A stretch of DNA of 64,000 nt from an uncultured Pirellulaceae bacterium (GTDB lineage Bacteria; Planctomycetota; Planctomycetia; Pirellulales; Pirellulaceae): assembly GCA_937921995.1 (NCBI GenBank), contig CAKZVF010000055.1, positions 1-64,000 of the forward strand. Direction: 5' to 3'. The notes under the pieces are model-generated. The model was not told the DNA's origin. It did not search any database and saw only the letters and a list, made by a program, of their open reading frames with translations. Of the stretch, positions 8,420-16,869 are shown in pieces. Made by a program: the position numbers and the translations under genes. Numbering within the stretch: position 1 is the first letter of the stretch; the number at the start of each line of letters is the position of its first letter.

Positions 8420-9790
8420 CTAAGGCTTCGCACTTTCAAGCTTGATCCGAACAACCGAAACCATCTCGTCGGGAGCAGATTCAGGGAGCGTGATCTTAAC
8501 GTCATCAGCGGTCTGTTCGAATTCCAACGGGTCGGCATCACTGCCAAGAATCGACACCGACGCGATTTTCTCCGAGAGCGTGGGAAGCGTTAACCCGTCG
8601 CTGGGCCACTTGAAAACGTGAACGAAGACATGGCCCGGTTTAGTGGTTGCCCGCCACTTCCAAGTCTTCACTTCCTTCTTACCGCCCTTGGACTTCTTCC
8701 TACCCTCAGCTTTCTTTCCAAAGGGCGACGGGCCACAACCGTAGACCGCTTCTCCATTGATTTCCAACCACTGGCCGATCGCTGCCAAGCGTTGTTGACT
8801 TGGTTCGGGAATTTCGCCTTCGCCGGTGGGGCCAATGTTCAGCAGAAAATTTCCGCCTTTGCTAACAATGTCGATCAGGTTCTGCAGCAACTTCTCTGTC
8901 GATTTCCAATTATCGTCGACGCGATTGTAACTCCAGTGGTCATTCATCGTCATGCAGGATTCCCAGGGATCGTAAGAACCATCGGCGGGGATCTCCTGTT
9001 CAGAGACTTTGTAATCGCCAAGCTTATGGCCGATCCTTTCGTTGATGATGCATTTCGGCTGAAGTGTTCGGATCATCTGTTTCAGCTCCAAACTCTCTTC
9101 TTTACTGATCAATCCATAAGTATCAAACCAGAAGATGCCGATCGGGCCGTAGCCGGTCAACAGTTCGCGCACCTGCGGTTTCACCTTACGTTCGAAGTAA
9201 CGCGAAAAGACTTTTTCGTCCTCGTTGGGGAAGTCGATCAGGTTACTGCGAAACCCTTTCTTCTCACCGCGACCGGTCGGCGTGTCCGGGTCTTCCCAAT
9301 CACGTCCCAGCGAATAGTAAACGCAGAACCGAATTCCGTGTTTGGCACAAGCATCGGCAAGCTCTTTCAGAGGATCACGTTTAAAATCCGTGCCGTCGAC
9401 GACGTTGTGATCACTGCTCGCCGAATCATACATTGCGAATCCGTCATGATGTTTGGACGTGATCACCAAATATTGCATGCCTGCGTCCTTGGCAATTTCC
9501 ACCCATTGATCGGCATCGAACCTTTGCGGATTAAAGTCTTTCGCGTATTGAGTGTACTGGGCCAGCGGAATTTTGGCCGTCAATTGCAGCCATTCCGCGT
9601 GGTTGGTATCTCCGTTCCACTCGCCGGCAGCCATGGAGTAAACTCCCCAATGTATAAACATTCCAAACTTCGCCTCGCGAAACCAATCCATCCGGGGTTC
9701 CGAAATAGCTTGAGTTGAGGGTTCTTGAGCGCTCAGTTGGCCGCAAAACAAAGTGGTGCAACACAGCAACGTAACGATCGTATTTCTCAT
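8420..9790 (-). CDS. Secreted GH29 alpha-L-fucosidase
   Basis: A 456-residue glycoside hydrolase that releases L-fucose from glycans. I chose the ATG at 9790 because it starts directly on a signal peptide (MRNTIVTLLCCTTLFCGQLSAQE). GH29 hallmarks follow: WFREAKFGMFIHWGVYS, YLVITSKHHDGFAMYDS, and GIFWFDTYG, whose Asp is the family nucleophile. GNFLLNIGPTGEGEIPE is the conserved end of the catalytic barrel. A beta-sandwich-like tail with a basic KKSKGGKKE insertion completes it. Length is normal for the family. It stands alone, with no other fucose genes next to it; planctomycetes use such enzymes on algal fucoidan and similar sulfated glycans, though this substrate is inference. Confidence 0.93.
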   Translation of the reverse strand: MRNTIVTLLCCTTLFCGQLSAQEPSTQAISEPRMDWFREAKFGMFIHWGVYSMAAGEWNGDTNHAEWLQLTAKIPLAQYTQYAKDFNPQRFDADQWVEIAKDAGMQYLVITSKHHDGFAMYDSASSDHNVVDGTDFKRDPLKELADACAKHGIRFCVYYSLGRDWEDPDTPTGRGEKKGFRSNLIDFPNEDEKVFSRYFERKVKPQVRELLTGYGPIGIFWFDTYGLISKEESLELKQMIRTLQPKCIINERIGHKLGDYKVSEQEIPADGSYDPWESCMTMNDHWSYNRVDDNWKSTEKLLQNLIDIVSKGGNFLLNIGPTGEGEIPEPSQQRLAAIGQWLEINGEAVYGCGPSPFGKKAEGRKKSKGGKKEVKTWKWRATTKPGHVFVHVFKWPSDGLTLPTLSEKIASVSILGSDADPLEFEQTADDVKITLPESAPDEMVSVVRIKLESAKP

Positions 9791-9937
9791 TAACTTTAAA
9801 TTCTTATGGGGGAAGCCGACACTCAATTGACGTGCCGATTATACAGTTCAACCATTGGCAGTAGCGCCGGTTTACGGAGATTTCACAAGTAACAGCTTCG
9901 TTAAAACGTTACGTGAAGAACCAGCGTCCAGCGAACA

Positions 9938-10010
9938 GTTTAACGACGAGCCGGCAGGCGACCTCGTTTGGCGGGTCGAAACGCCGACGCCTTCCGGCTA
10001 GTCGTTAAAC
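9938..10010. repeat. Palindromic element, family B, copy 1
   Basis: A 73-base imperfect palindrome starting GTTTAACGACGAGCCGGCAG and ending GGCTAGTCGTTAAAC. Two more copies lie at 37845-37917 and 56267-56338 with the same ends and size. It lies just downstream of the weak reading frame that stops at 10014. Confidence 0.85.
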
Positions 10011-10013
10011 TAA

Positions 10014-10388
10014 CTACGGCTGGTGCCGTTGTTTTAAACTTGAGCCCAGAACGATGTATGAATTTAGCCCCCCCTCAAACACCACGTGTTCATATTCTCC
10101 AGACATCATCCTAAGACGCGGCATCAAAACACCAACACCCGCGCGAGAAAGATTGACGGTCGTTTCGAAAGTATTAGCACAATTATGAATTTTGCCAGTT
10201 TTACTTTTGGAAACTGGGCTCCAGTGAAAAGAAGTTGTTAGAATTCGGTAGTGAATCAACGACGATTGAAACGCATTTTCTCCCACAGTCAGTTTCACGC
10301 TTTGGAGCTTGTGAAGGGAAACCGCGTTGAGCCATTCAACCTTGGGACAATTCTTCCCAACTTGCATGAACCTAAGCCCCTCAAACAT
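10014..10388 (-). CDS. Possible hypothetical protein (weak)
   Basis: A 124-residue frame with an ATG start and no recognisable domain, signal peptide or membrane helix. It has mixed composition (Ser, Lys and Val rich) and begins only 14 bases from the divergent gene at 10403. It could be a real small planctomycete protein or a chance frame. I list it because no other feature explains 10014-10388. Confidence 0.3.
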   Translation of the reverse strand: MFEGLRFMQVGKNCPKVEWLNAVSLHKLQSVKLTVGENAFQSSLIHYRILTTSFHWSPVSKSKTGKIHNCANTFETTVNLSRAGVGVLMPRLRMMSGEYEHVVFEGGLNSYIVLGSSLKQRHQP

Positions 10389-10402
10389 TTAACGGATTAA
10401 AT

Positions 10403-11263
10403 ATGTCTTCGCCTCGGCTACTTATTTCAGGTGACTACTGGCACGCAGATTTCCGCGACTTGGTCGCGCGTCTATCGGTGCCGGCCACGTTAACGCCGTT
10501 GGATCAAATTGAAATTTTGGACACGCAACGATTCTCGTTGATCGTGATCGCTCAGACGCGCTCGAATCAATTCGAACAAACCGCCATTGATGCGATTGTC
10601 TCAAGCAATCCGCTGGTCCCTGTGGTGATGCTGCTGGGAAGTTGGTGCGAAGGCGAACGACGATCCGACACCCCCGTCACAGGCGTCAAGCGTGTTTTCT
10701 GGCATCAATGGCAGGGGCAATTCGAAGAATTCTCGATTCAAATGCGGGAACAGGGTATCGCGCTGTGGCACAGCCCGGCGATCGAAACAGATGCCGATCG
10801 CGTGAAAGCGGCTCAGAAAACGATTGGGTTGGATAATGAACTCGTCATTGGCATCAGCGCACTCAACCAACCAACCTTCGAAACACTCGGTCAGGCCATC
10901 AGCTCGATTGGAGGAACGCCCAAATGGGTTGAACGAACATCAAAAATTAATCTGTCCGCTTCGGCAACGATGATTTGCATCGACGCCGATTCGGCCGACG
11001 ATGTGCTCGAGCGTCGAATTCGCTGGGTGCGGCAGCAGGTGCCGCATGTGCCTCTGGTGGTGCTGCTGAATTTTCCGCGCCGCCAAGAAATCGAGCGGTT
11101 ACAGAAATCGGGAGTGGCCCGCGTGATCAGCAAACCGTTCGAAATGGGCGCTCTACAACGCGCGATCGAAGCAACGCTTGGCATCGATGCGAAAACAGAA
11201 CCGACCGTGCTGCGAGGCCCCTCCTTTTCCAGAAGTAGCTTGGCAAAAAAAACGGTTGAGTGA
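10403..11263 (+). CDS. Hypothetical protein with two degenerate receiver-like domains
   Basis: A 286-residue soluble protein. Two alternating beta/alpha segments look like CheY-type folds: residues 1-80 (FSLIVIAQTRS, PLVPVVMLLGSWCEG) and about 145-270 (ATMICIDADSADD, PLVVLLNFPRRQEIERLQ, GVARVISKPFEMGALQRAIEATL). The last segment imitates the Lys-Pro-Phe and alpha-5 end of response regulators. No clear phospho-acceptor aspartate flanked by the usual acidic pair and DNA-binding domain is visible, so it is probably a pseudo-receiver. It ends GAGTGA with the next gene starting on the overlapping GTG, so the two are likely translated together. Function unknown. Confidence 0.7.
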   Translation: MSSPRLLISGDYWHADFRDLVARLSVPATLTPLDQIEILDTQRFSLIVIAQTRSNQFEQTAIDAIVSSNPLVPVVMLLGSWCEGERRSDTPVTGVKRVFWHQWQGQFEEFSIQMREQGIALWHSPAIETDADRVKAAQKTIGLDNELVIGISALNQPTFETLGQAISSIGGTPKWVERTSKINLSASATMICIDADSADDVLERRIRWVRQQVPHVPLVVLLNFPRRQEIERLQKSGVARVISKPFEMGALQRAIEATLGIDAKTEPTVLRGPSFSRSSLAKKTVE

Positions 11264-11601
11264 TTTCTCGGATGTCTTCTTTCTTCACCCGAAAACTTCC
11301 GCTGCAGGACGAAACGACCTTCTTCATTTTCGTCAACGTGCTGGATATTTTCATGACGTATATCTTGCTAACGTTCGGTGCAATTGAAGCCAACCCGATC
11401 GCAAATTTCTTCCTGCTCCGTTTTGGCTTCAACGGGATGATCTGTTTTAAGCTTGCCATCACCGCCGGGGTTTGCGTGATCGCCCAGATCATCGCCGCCG
11501 AAAGCATCGCCAAAGCCAAAGGTCTGTTGGCGTTGGGAACGATTGTGGTCGGAGCGGTGGTCGCGTATAGCACTTATCTATTTATCACCAAAATCCTATG
11601 A
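11260..11601 (+). CDS. DUF5658-type small membrane protein
   Basis: A 113-residue protein with three membrane helices (IFVNVLDIFMTYILLTFG, MICFKLAITAGVCVIAQII, LLALGTIVVGAVVAYSTYLF). The pattern DxxxTxxLLxxGxxEANPI in the first helix followed by Lys in the second (FKLAITAG) is what I recall of the DUF5658 family, of unknown function. The GTG at 11260 overlaps the upstream stop by four bases; an ATG at 11272 is an alternative start. Coupling with the pseudo-receiver protein suggests a joint role at the membrane, which is inference. Confidence 0.75.
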   Translation: MISRMSSFFTRKLPLQDETTFFIFVNVLDIFMTYILLTFGAIEANPIANFFLLRFGFNGMICFKLAITAGVCVIAQIIAAESIAKAKGLLALGTIVVGAVVAYSTYLFITKIL

Positions 11602-11675
11602 CGATTTACCCAGGAGAACTGCAAAGTAAAAATTTGCGAATCAAGAGTTGATCTGTGACGTAACACGGTCGCTTT

Positions 11676-12188
11676 TTGACTTTTATCTACATTGATTCTT
11701 TGTCACGCCAACACCAAGGAAAGACTTTGCCAGACCCCAAACACTCCAGCTGCTCGGCGTCACTGTCTGCCGATGAAGAAGTTTCTCTGCTGGTCGATGC
11801 AATTGACTTCTACTTTCACGGTAAAGACCGGAGCGAAATCTATCACGGCGATCACGAAATTCCGAAATGCGACGTGCGACTTTCGGCCGCGCGGTTCTTT
11901 GTTGTTTACACACAAGAGGACGGCTACCGAACGTCATCGCGGAAGGAAGGGACAGAGGTAGATCATTCTCAAAATTTAAGTCTCTTGCGTAAGTGCGAAT
12001 CAATCGGCTTGAAAATTGGGCCAGGATCGGAATACCCATGCTTGGTGGCGAATATCGACGTTGGGCCGGAACGAACTATCGAAGTTGCTATCATGACTGA
12101 ATTCGGGCAAGGATCTGGTGAGCGTTATGAGTACTTGCGCGAATCAAATGGGCTCGCGCTGCGACACTGCGGATCCTTAACCTATTGA
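11676..12188 (+). CDS. Hypothetical protein
   Basis: A 170-residue frame opening on TTG, with no domain I recognise. It has no signal peptide and no helix; it is acidic, with a possible beta-rich C-terminal half (EYPCLVANIDVGPERTIEVAIMTEFG). The composition is that of a normal soluble protein, so it is probably real, but the start is uncertain because no ATG lies near the front. The following 246 bases (12189-12434) contain a startless open frame and the upstream region of the next gene. Confidence 0.5.
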   Translation: MTFIYIDSLSRQHQGKTLPDPKHSSCSASLSADEEVSLLVDAIDFYFHGKDRSEIYHGDHEIPKCDVRLSAARFFVVYTQEDGYRTSSRKEGTEVDHSQNLSLLRKCESIGLKIGPGSEYPCLVANIDVGPERTIEVAIMTEFGQGSGERYEYLRESNGLALRHCGSLTY

Positions 12189-12434
12189 CGCGCTGCAGGT
12201 TAGAATTGAGCTCGCAACACGCGGGACATCTACCGAAGCTCTGGCTTTACGTCGCGGTAGCTACGATAGTTTTGCCAACCATCGGCGCACGGACGATTCG
12301 GCGCAGTTTCGGAAACTGCTGGAGGTAATGTCCTCGCCGCACGATCCATCCATCTGCCTGCGGTCGCTGGGTAGATCCGATTACGTTAACCGCTTTTAAT
12401 CGTCGTCCCAATTGCCCCCGAATCTGGAGTAACT

Positions 12435-12923
12435 ATGAAACATTTACTTACTGCTGCCCTTGCCGTTGCTCTTGTTGTATTCGCACCTGCAATTTGCACT
12501 GCCGACAATCCTGTTTCCGTGGGGCACTCAACTGTTCACGTCGTCTTCATTGCACCGCACTCGCAAGAAATGTTCGGCGGTATGAAGGGAATGGGAATGG
12601 GTGGTAGGCAAACGCCAATGGCACGCGTCGGCGATATCATTGTTCCGGCTGATGGGATACGGCCTATTCGAATCACAATTGATGGCGACTTTGTGGGGCA
12701 TGCATTGGTTGGTATGTCAAACGTCAAGCCCGTGTTTGTGCTTCCCAAAGGTCATCATAAACTCACATTTGCAATCGACGGGGTTGAGCCGATTCCTGCG
12801 GAAATTACCGCTCTTGGTGGCGGCTCCAAACAGTACTTGATCGTTAAGTTGCCCACTGAAAAACCACAGCCGGAGGCTACTGATGCTTCGGTCGACGCGA
12901 CGATTAAGCCATCAGGCGAATGA
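12435..12923 (+). CDS. Secreted hypothetical protein with PEGA-like fold
   Basis: A 162-residue exported protein: a clear signal peptide (MKHLLTAALAVALVVFAPAICTAD), then a Met/Gly-rich stretch (MFGGMKGMGMGG) and a beta-sandwich-like domain. PIRITIDGDFVGHALVG, FVLPKGHHKLTFAIDG and SKQYLIVKLP follow the rhythm of PEGA-type surface domains (a short beta-hairpin, then a xxGxHxLxF strand). GGAG lies close upstream of the ATG. It ends in an acidic tail. Function unknown; likely periplasmic or surface-attached. Confidence 0.7.
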   Translation: MKHLLTAALAVALVVFAPAICTADNPVSVGHSTVHVVFIAPHSQEMFGGMKGMGMGGRQTPMARVGDIIVPADGIRPIRITIDGDFVGHALVGMSNVKPVFVLPKGHHKLTFAIDGVEPIPAEITALGGGSKQYLIVKLPTEKPQPEATDASVDATIKPSGE

Positions 12924-13063
12924 GGGCGGATCCTGACAACAGACGCTCCGCCGACATTTTCATGAAATCCTATTTGGTTTCATTTCCACCGGCAAGAATT
13001 TGTTGATAAAATTAGTGGATCTCACCCATTTTACATCCTAAGCATTGATATAGGGATCCAACC

Positions 13064-14326
13064 GTGACCCACCCAATCTTGAATTTATTAAATTTGTTTT
13101 GCGCGGCAATTGTGTTGCCATCTTTAATTTTCGCACCGAGCGTTGAAGCGCAATGGCAGGTGGGGTCCGTCGACAGCGCGGGCAACTCGGGATGGACTCT
13201 TTCAATTGACGTGGCTGCTCAAGGGGACGTTGCGGCTTCCTATTTCACAACGGACCCCAACGGATATCAGAGGCACTCGGTTCTGACTGGCGCTGGCTGG
13301 ACCGAAGATCGCGAAATTGAGTTTGGCGACGATTTCCGTTTTGACAACAACGGCGTTCCACACTTCATGTTCACGCCCTCGTCTTCGGGGTTTGCTCCCG
13401 CGTTGACGACGGACATGCGTTCTGGAGCTCCGACTTATACGCCGGTCGATTTGCAACGCGGCACAAGTGGTCAGATTCTTGGGTTTGATGCTCAGAATTA
13501 TCCGCACGTCGCATACATCAACACCAATTCACGGACGCTGAAGTATGCGGCTTGGAACGGTAGCGACTGGGACCGCCAAGACGTGCACACCGCGGACAGC
13601 TTTCGATTTGGCAACTCGTATTTCATTGGGGGATTGGATGGCAATGACAACCCGCACTTCTTTTTCCCCAACGGCGAAGGCTTGTCGGGTTCCCCGATTG
13701 GTTACGCTGCCCCCAACGGCAATGGCTGGACGGTGAATGATGTGGTGAACGAGGGACGACTTTCCAGCATGGCGATTGATTCGTCGGGCAACCCTCACAT
13801 AAGTTTTGAACAGTCTTTTTCTAATAGTTTGAGATATGGAATTTTCGATGGCACGGCGTGGGCCATCACCCCAGTTACGGGATTAGAAGGCTCGTTTAAT
13901 TTCGATTCGGAACTGGTTTTGGATGCGAACGACGATCCGCATCTGTTTGTCCATGAGAGCGAATTTTTGGGCAGCGAATATGTGACCCACACGTACCTCG
14001 ACGGCAGCACGTGGACCAAAGATCGAATCGCGAGTTGGGATGATTCCTCCGACGGTCCTGAGGGTATCAGTGCAGTCATGGATGGCAATCGCTTGCACGT
14101 TTTATACTCAACTGGGAATCAGGAGATTCTTTACGCGACCCGGACCGTTGCAGCGCCCTTGCTTGGCGACGTCGATCTCAACGGGGCCGTTGAATTTTTG
14201 GACGTCTTTCCATTCATTGATGTTCTGACCGCCGGAAGGTATCAAATTGAAGCGGATTGTGATGAGAGCGGCAGCGTAAACTTCTCTGACATATCACCTT
14301 TCATCACGATCTTAGGCAGTCAGTAA
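13064..14326 (+). CDS. Secreted beta-propeller-like protein with dockerin-like C-terminus
   Basis: A 420-residue protein, GTG start, signal peptide ending FAPSVEAQ. Repeats of about 45-50 residues carry the pattern (D/G)xxxxPHxxF or PHxxY (VPHFMF, YPHVAY, NPHFFF, NPHISF, DPHLFV), as in propeller-like secreted proteins. The C-terminus holds two calcium-loop repeats, GDVDLNGAVEFLDVFPFI and DCDESGSVNFSDISPFITIL, resembling a dockerin or the planctomycete surface-anchor module. Binding partner and ligand are unknown. There is no neighbouring hydrolase in the same direction. Confidence 0.75.
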   Translation: MTHPILNLLNLFCAAIVLPSLIFAPSVEAQWQVGSVDSAGNSGWTLSIDVAAQGDVAASYFTTDPNGYQRHSVLTGAGWTEDREIEFGDDFRFDNNGVPHFMFTPSSSGFAPALTTDMRSGAPTYTPVDLQRGTSGQILGFDAQNYPHVAYINTNSRTLKYAAWNGSDWDRQDVHTADSFRFGNSYFIGGLDGNDNPHFFFPNGEGLSGSPIGYAAPNGNGWTVNDVVNEGRLSSMAIDSSGNPHISFEQSFSNSLRYGIFDGTAWAITPVTGLEGSFNFDSELVLDANDDPHLFVHESEFLGSEYVTHTYLDGSTWTKDRIASWDDSSDGPEGISAVMDGNRLHVLYSTGNQEILYATRTVAAPLLGDVDLNGAVEFLDVFPFIDVLTAGRYQIEADCDESGSVNFSDISPFITILGSQ

Positions 14327-14426
14327 CCGAATTTCGGATAACCGACTACAGGGTTTGACCTCACTTAGCGGGAGAACGATTGAACGCCTGAATTCGCGGG
14401 AGCATTTTTTGGAATTTGTCCCATCT

Positions 14427-14987
14427 ATGAAGCGTTTCAAATTCTCAATTCGATCCTTATTGCTGACCACCGCGATTTGCGCTGTCGCTCTGTTTGTGTA
14501 TTTGAACCCTTCGTTGCGGACGACTTTCATGCGCATGCATCGCAGCAGCAAGCGTACGACCATTTTTAAGTTGTCTTCGTTTTTCAACACAACCGACGTC
14601 AATCGACCACAACTCGCAAACGGAATCGATCCAGTCTTGTTGCCGGTGCTGGAACAGCTCGAAGAATCTCTGCCCGAGGAGCTTCTGGAGTATCTATCCA
14701 CGTCAGTGCCAAAGGAAGAATACCATTCATACCATTGGGCGTTTCTGCCGGCCAAACAAATGGCGGAATATAATACCGATGACGGCATTTGCAGCGCGGC
14801 GAACGGGTACTTTATCATTGCCCAAACAGATTACGGGTTTGGGGCTGTTTCGTTGAAAGACGGACGGTTTTATGTCGCTCACAGATTTAGCAAAGACGAT
14901 GGTTTTTCGCCGCCCGATTGCGAAGCGGAAAGCATCGCGGACTTACTACGCAAACAGACGCAAGATTACTTCGATCTTGAGTGGTGA
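14427..14987 (+). CDS. Planctomycete single-helix membrane protein
   Basis: 186 residues from the ATG at 14427. I preferred this start because MKRFKFSIRSLLLTTAICAVALFVYL is the typical opening of a large planctomycete family (RFxIRSLLLxT followed by one helix). The remaining 150 residues are soluble, probably outside the membrane, with no domain I recognise (LPVLEQLEESLPEELLEYL, YGFGAVSLKDGRFYVAHRF). It starts 100 bases after the dockerin-like gene in the same direction. Function unknown. Confidence 0.65.
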   Translation: MKRFKFSIRSLLLTTAICAVALFVYLNPSLRTTFMRMHRSSKRTTIFKLSSFFNTTDVNRPQLANGIDPVLLPVLEQLEESLPEELLEYLSTSVPKEEYHSYHWAFLPAKQMAEYNTDDGICSAANGYFIIAQTDYGFGAVSLKDGRFYVAHRFSKDDGFSPPDCEAESIADLLRKQTQDYFDLEW

Positions 14988-15092
14988 GTTTAGTCATACT
15001 CTATGATTGCATTTTAGGTTCGGACTTCGCAGGAGCCATTTTGAGGGGTTATTCAAAGGATTTAATGGCAACCGGGTGAGTCGAAATGGCTT

Positions 15093-15156
15093 GTAGGGCC
15101 GGTTGCTTCTGGACAACAACAACCGTCCCAGAAAGCCGTGGGGGACCGAACCTACG
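15093..15156. repeat. Degenerate inverted repeat, family C
   Basis: The sequence runs from GTAGGGCCGGTTGCTTCTGG to CAGAAAGCCGTGGGGGACCG and CCTAC. It resembles the GGCCGGT...ACCGGCC elements at 41821, 45850 and 56094 but has many mismatches. It is the only structure I see in the 294-base gap before the acetyltransferase. Confidence 0.5.
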
Positions 15157-15281
15157 AACAATGCTCACCGTAGACGGTTCCGGAAAGACGACATATTCAA
15201 TCGACATTCAAGCGTATCTCTGAACCACAAAGGGGCTCTGAGTTTAATGGTCGTTTGCGGTGACTACATTTGAAACAAAAC

Positions 15282-15746
15282 ATGAAAACGCGGTTTGCAA
15301 CTCGAACGGACGCTGATGCAATTTCTGCATTTGTGTCCGCACTGGCAAGTGAGCACATTGCGTCTTCACTGGGTGATGGTGGGCTTGAGAAACTGCTGAA
15401 CAGCATGGACACCGATTCTACTTTGAAGCGCGTTGCTGACGGCTGGCCTCACATTTGTGCGCTTGATGGGGAAGACCTTGCCGGCGTCGTTGTCGTGAAA
15501 CCGCCGGGTCACCTATATCACTTGTTTGTCCGCACTGATTTGCACCGAACGGGCATTGGCAAAAAACTGTTTGCGATCGCCGATGACTGGAGCTTATCCA
15601 CTTCAAACATGCGTCTGGCCACTGTCAATTCATCACTCAATGCCATCGCCGTTTATAATCGTCTTGGATTTGAGGTCGCAGGGCCGATCGTTGAAACGGC
15701 GGGGGTCAGACATCAACCCATGGTTCGCAAAAACACGGGACAATAA
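15282..15746 (+). CDS. GNAT family N-acetyltransferase
   Basis: A 154-residue acetyltransferase, started at the ATG at 15282 rather than the TTG four codons earlier. The fold is read from RFATRTDADAISAFVSAL (first helix), LAGVVVVKPPGHLYHLFVRTDLHRTGIGKKLF (beta-4 and the acetyl-CoA pyrophosphate loop R-x-G-I-G-K) and NAIAVYNRLGFEVAG (C-terminal motif B). It transfers an acetyl group from acetyl-CoA; the substrate cannot be told from sequence. It stands alone. Confidence 0.9.
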   Translation: MKTRFATRTDADAISAFVSALASEHIASSLGDGGLEKLLNSMDTDSTLKRVADGWPHICALDGEDLAGVVVVKPPGHLYHLFVRTDLHRTGIGKKLFAIADDWSLSTSNMRLATVNSSLNAIAVYNRLGFEVAGPIVETAGVRHQPMVRKNTGQ

Positions 15747-15847
15747 GAAGATGGGAAGACAACAGGGGGGCAGCGAGTCCGGATGCCCCGCAATTTAAGT
15801 GGAAGATTGCTTACCTGCGATCCTTAGACCGAAAGAAGCGTATCGAA

Positions 15848-16234
15848 TTGGAAAAGATCACCGAATCCGAACTGACAGGGCTTAAGCTCGACACGATTTC
15901 ACGAAAGGCATTTCTTCGGAAGTCATTTCGCCTCGGTGGAATCGGCGCTTTGTTGCTTGTCGCAGCAATTGTAACTCTGGTCCTCTACGGGCGACACTTG
16001 TCGCCGCCTGTGGCCGTTGCGATTGTTGTTTTGGCCTTTGCCGGATTGGCATTCGAGTTCTGGATAAATTTTCGCGCTAGGAGATCGCAGCCGCTTTGCA
16101 CAACCTGCAAGACTCGATTCAGTCGCTACCTAAACGCCGATAGACCTGATGACACCGAATACCTCTATGTCTGTCACAAGTGCGAGTCGTTCTTCCGAGT
16201 TCTTTACGGTGAAGAACCGCGAAATCATACCTAA
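15848..16234 (+). CDS. Two-helix membrane protein with zinc-ribbon-like cysteines
   Basis: 128 residues from a TTG codon. Two helices (GIGALLLVAAIVTLVLYG and VAVAIVVLAFAGLAFEFWI) precede a soluble end with CTTC and CHKC, a CxxC-x(~30)-CxxC spacing typical of a small zinc ribbon. The same frame stays open upstream to the preceding gene and encodes plausible protein (SPDAPQFKWKIAYLRSLD), but it contains no ATG, GTG or TTG there. The true start may be a rarer codon, or the 5' end may have been lost. Function unknown. Confidence 0.55.
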   Translation: MEKITESELTGLKLDTISRKAFLRKSFRLGGIGALLLVAAIVTLVLYGRHLSPPVAVAIVVLAFAGLAFEFWINFRARRSQPLCTTCKTRFSRYLNADRPDDTEYLYVCHKCESFFRVLYGEEPRNHT

Positions 16235-16444
16235 TCAATCAACGGGTCATGTATTGAAATTTATCCTGCGGCGTTAGGATGATGGATAGATTTTAACGCG
16301 TTATCCAGTTCGGGAGAGCAAGATTAATACTCCGCTGCTGCAACGGAATGATGCTCGGTAGTTTTACCCTCTCAAAGCAGCATCTCTAAATCCTCTAGAT
16401 TGATGAGCACACTTTGTAAGACTATACTGACGTTGGAGGAACAC

Positions 16445-16669
16445 ATGGACCTTTACGCTGATTCAATTCAAAATTTACCGGCGGCCGAACGCTTGCGATT
16501 GGTAGAACAAATCTGGGATGGCTTGTCCACAGAACCCACACCCATCCCCTTGCCTGAATGGGCTGTCTCTGAAGCAAAACGCCGTCGTGACGAGATGATT
16601 GCCAACCCGGAGCTTAGTCTTTCCCACGACGAGGTGTGGAATCAAATAAACGATAAACGCGATGCCTGA
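16445..16669 (+). CDS. Addiction-module antitoxin (ParE/RelE partner)
   Basis: A 74-residue antitoxin of the addiction module component type. The pattern IQNLPAAERLRLVEQIWDGL, then PLPEWAVSEAKRRRDEMIANPE and SHDEVWNQI, is characteristic: an N-terminal dimerising helix pair and a C-terminal toxin-binding part. Start placed at the ATG 16445, which has TTGGAGGAACAC upstream (GGAGG); a longer frame begins at 16400. The toxin frame begins inside its last codons (8-base overlap). The toxin is broken, so this antitoxin may be an orphan. Confidence 0.85.
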   Translation: MDLYADSIQNLPAAERLRLVEQIWDGLSTEPTPIPLPEWAVSEAKRRRDEMIANPELSLSHDEVWNQINDKRDA

Positions 16670-16860
16670 GATCGTACGCTATCCCCCCGACTTTAATTCG
16701 GACGTACTTTCTGCCGCCGATTAGTACGGCGAGCGCAACGAGAGTCTTGGTGAGGATTTCATCGAACGTACTCATCGCGCGGGTTTGAATCTAATCGAAA
16801 ACCCGCACCGTCGAACTTCTCTCGAATATGGAATTGTGAAGTCACTTCAAAAACATCAGC
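16662..16860 (+). pseudogene. ParE/RelE-type toxin, interrupted by an in-frame TAG
   Basis: From the ATG at 16662 the frame reads PEIVRYPPDFNSDVLSAAD, then TAG at 16722, then YGERNESLGEDFIERTHRAG, LNLIENPHRR and IVKSLQKH. This is the normal course of the toxin family (AAxWYxxRxxxLGxxFxxxxxxAxxxIxxxP). The stop is exactly where the conserved Trp (TGG) is expected, so one base change explains it. The C-terminal beta strands (usually RRxLLxxFPYxIxY) are not recognisable after about 16860, where the sequence runs into the convergent ABC permease. The product is therefore inactive. Confidence 0.8.
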
Positions 16861-16869
16861 GTTCTCGAA

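Noticed and set aside
12189..12434. Open frame (GTT AGA ATT GAG ... CGC TTT TAA) between two genes
   Set aside because: No usable start codon before the last third and no family recognised; probably chance or an unidentifiable remnant.
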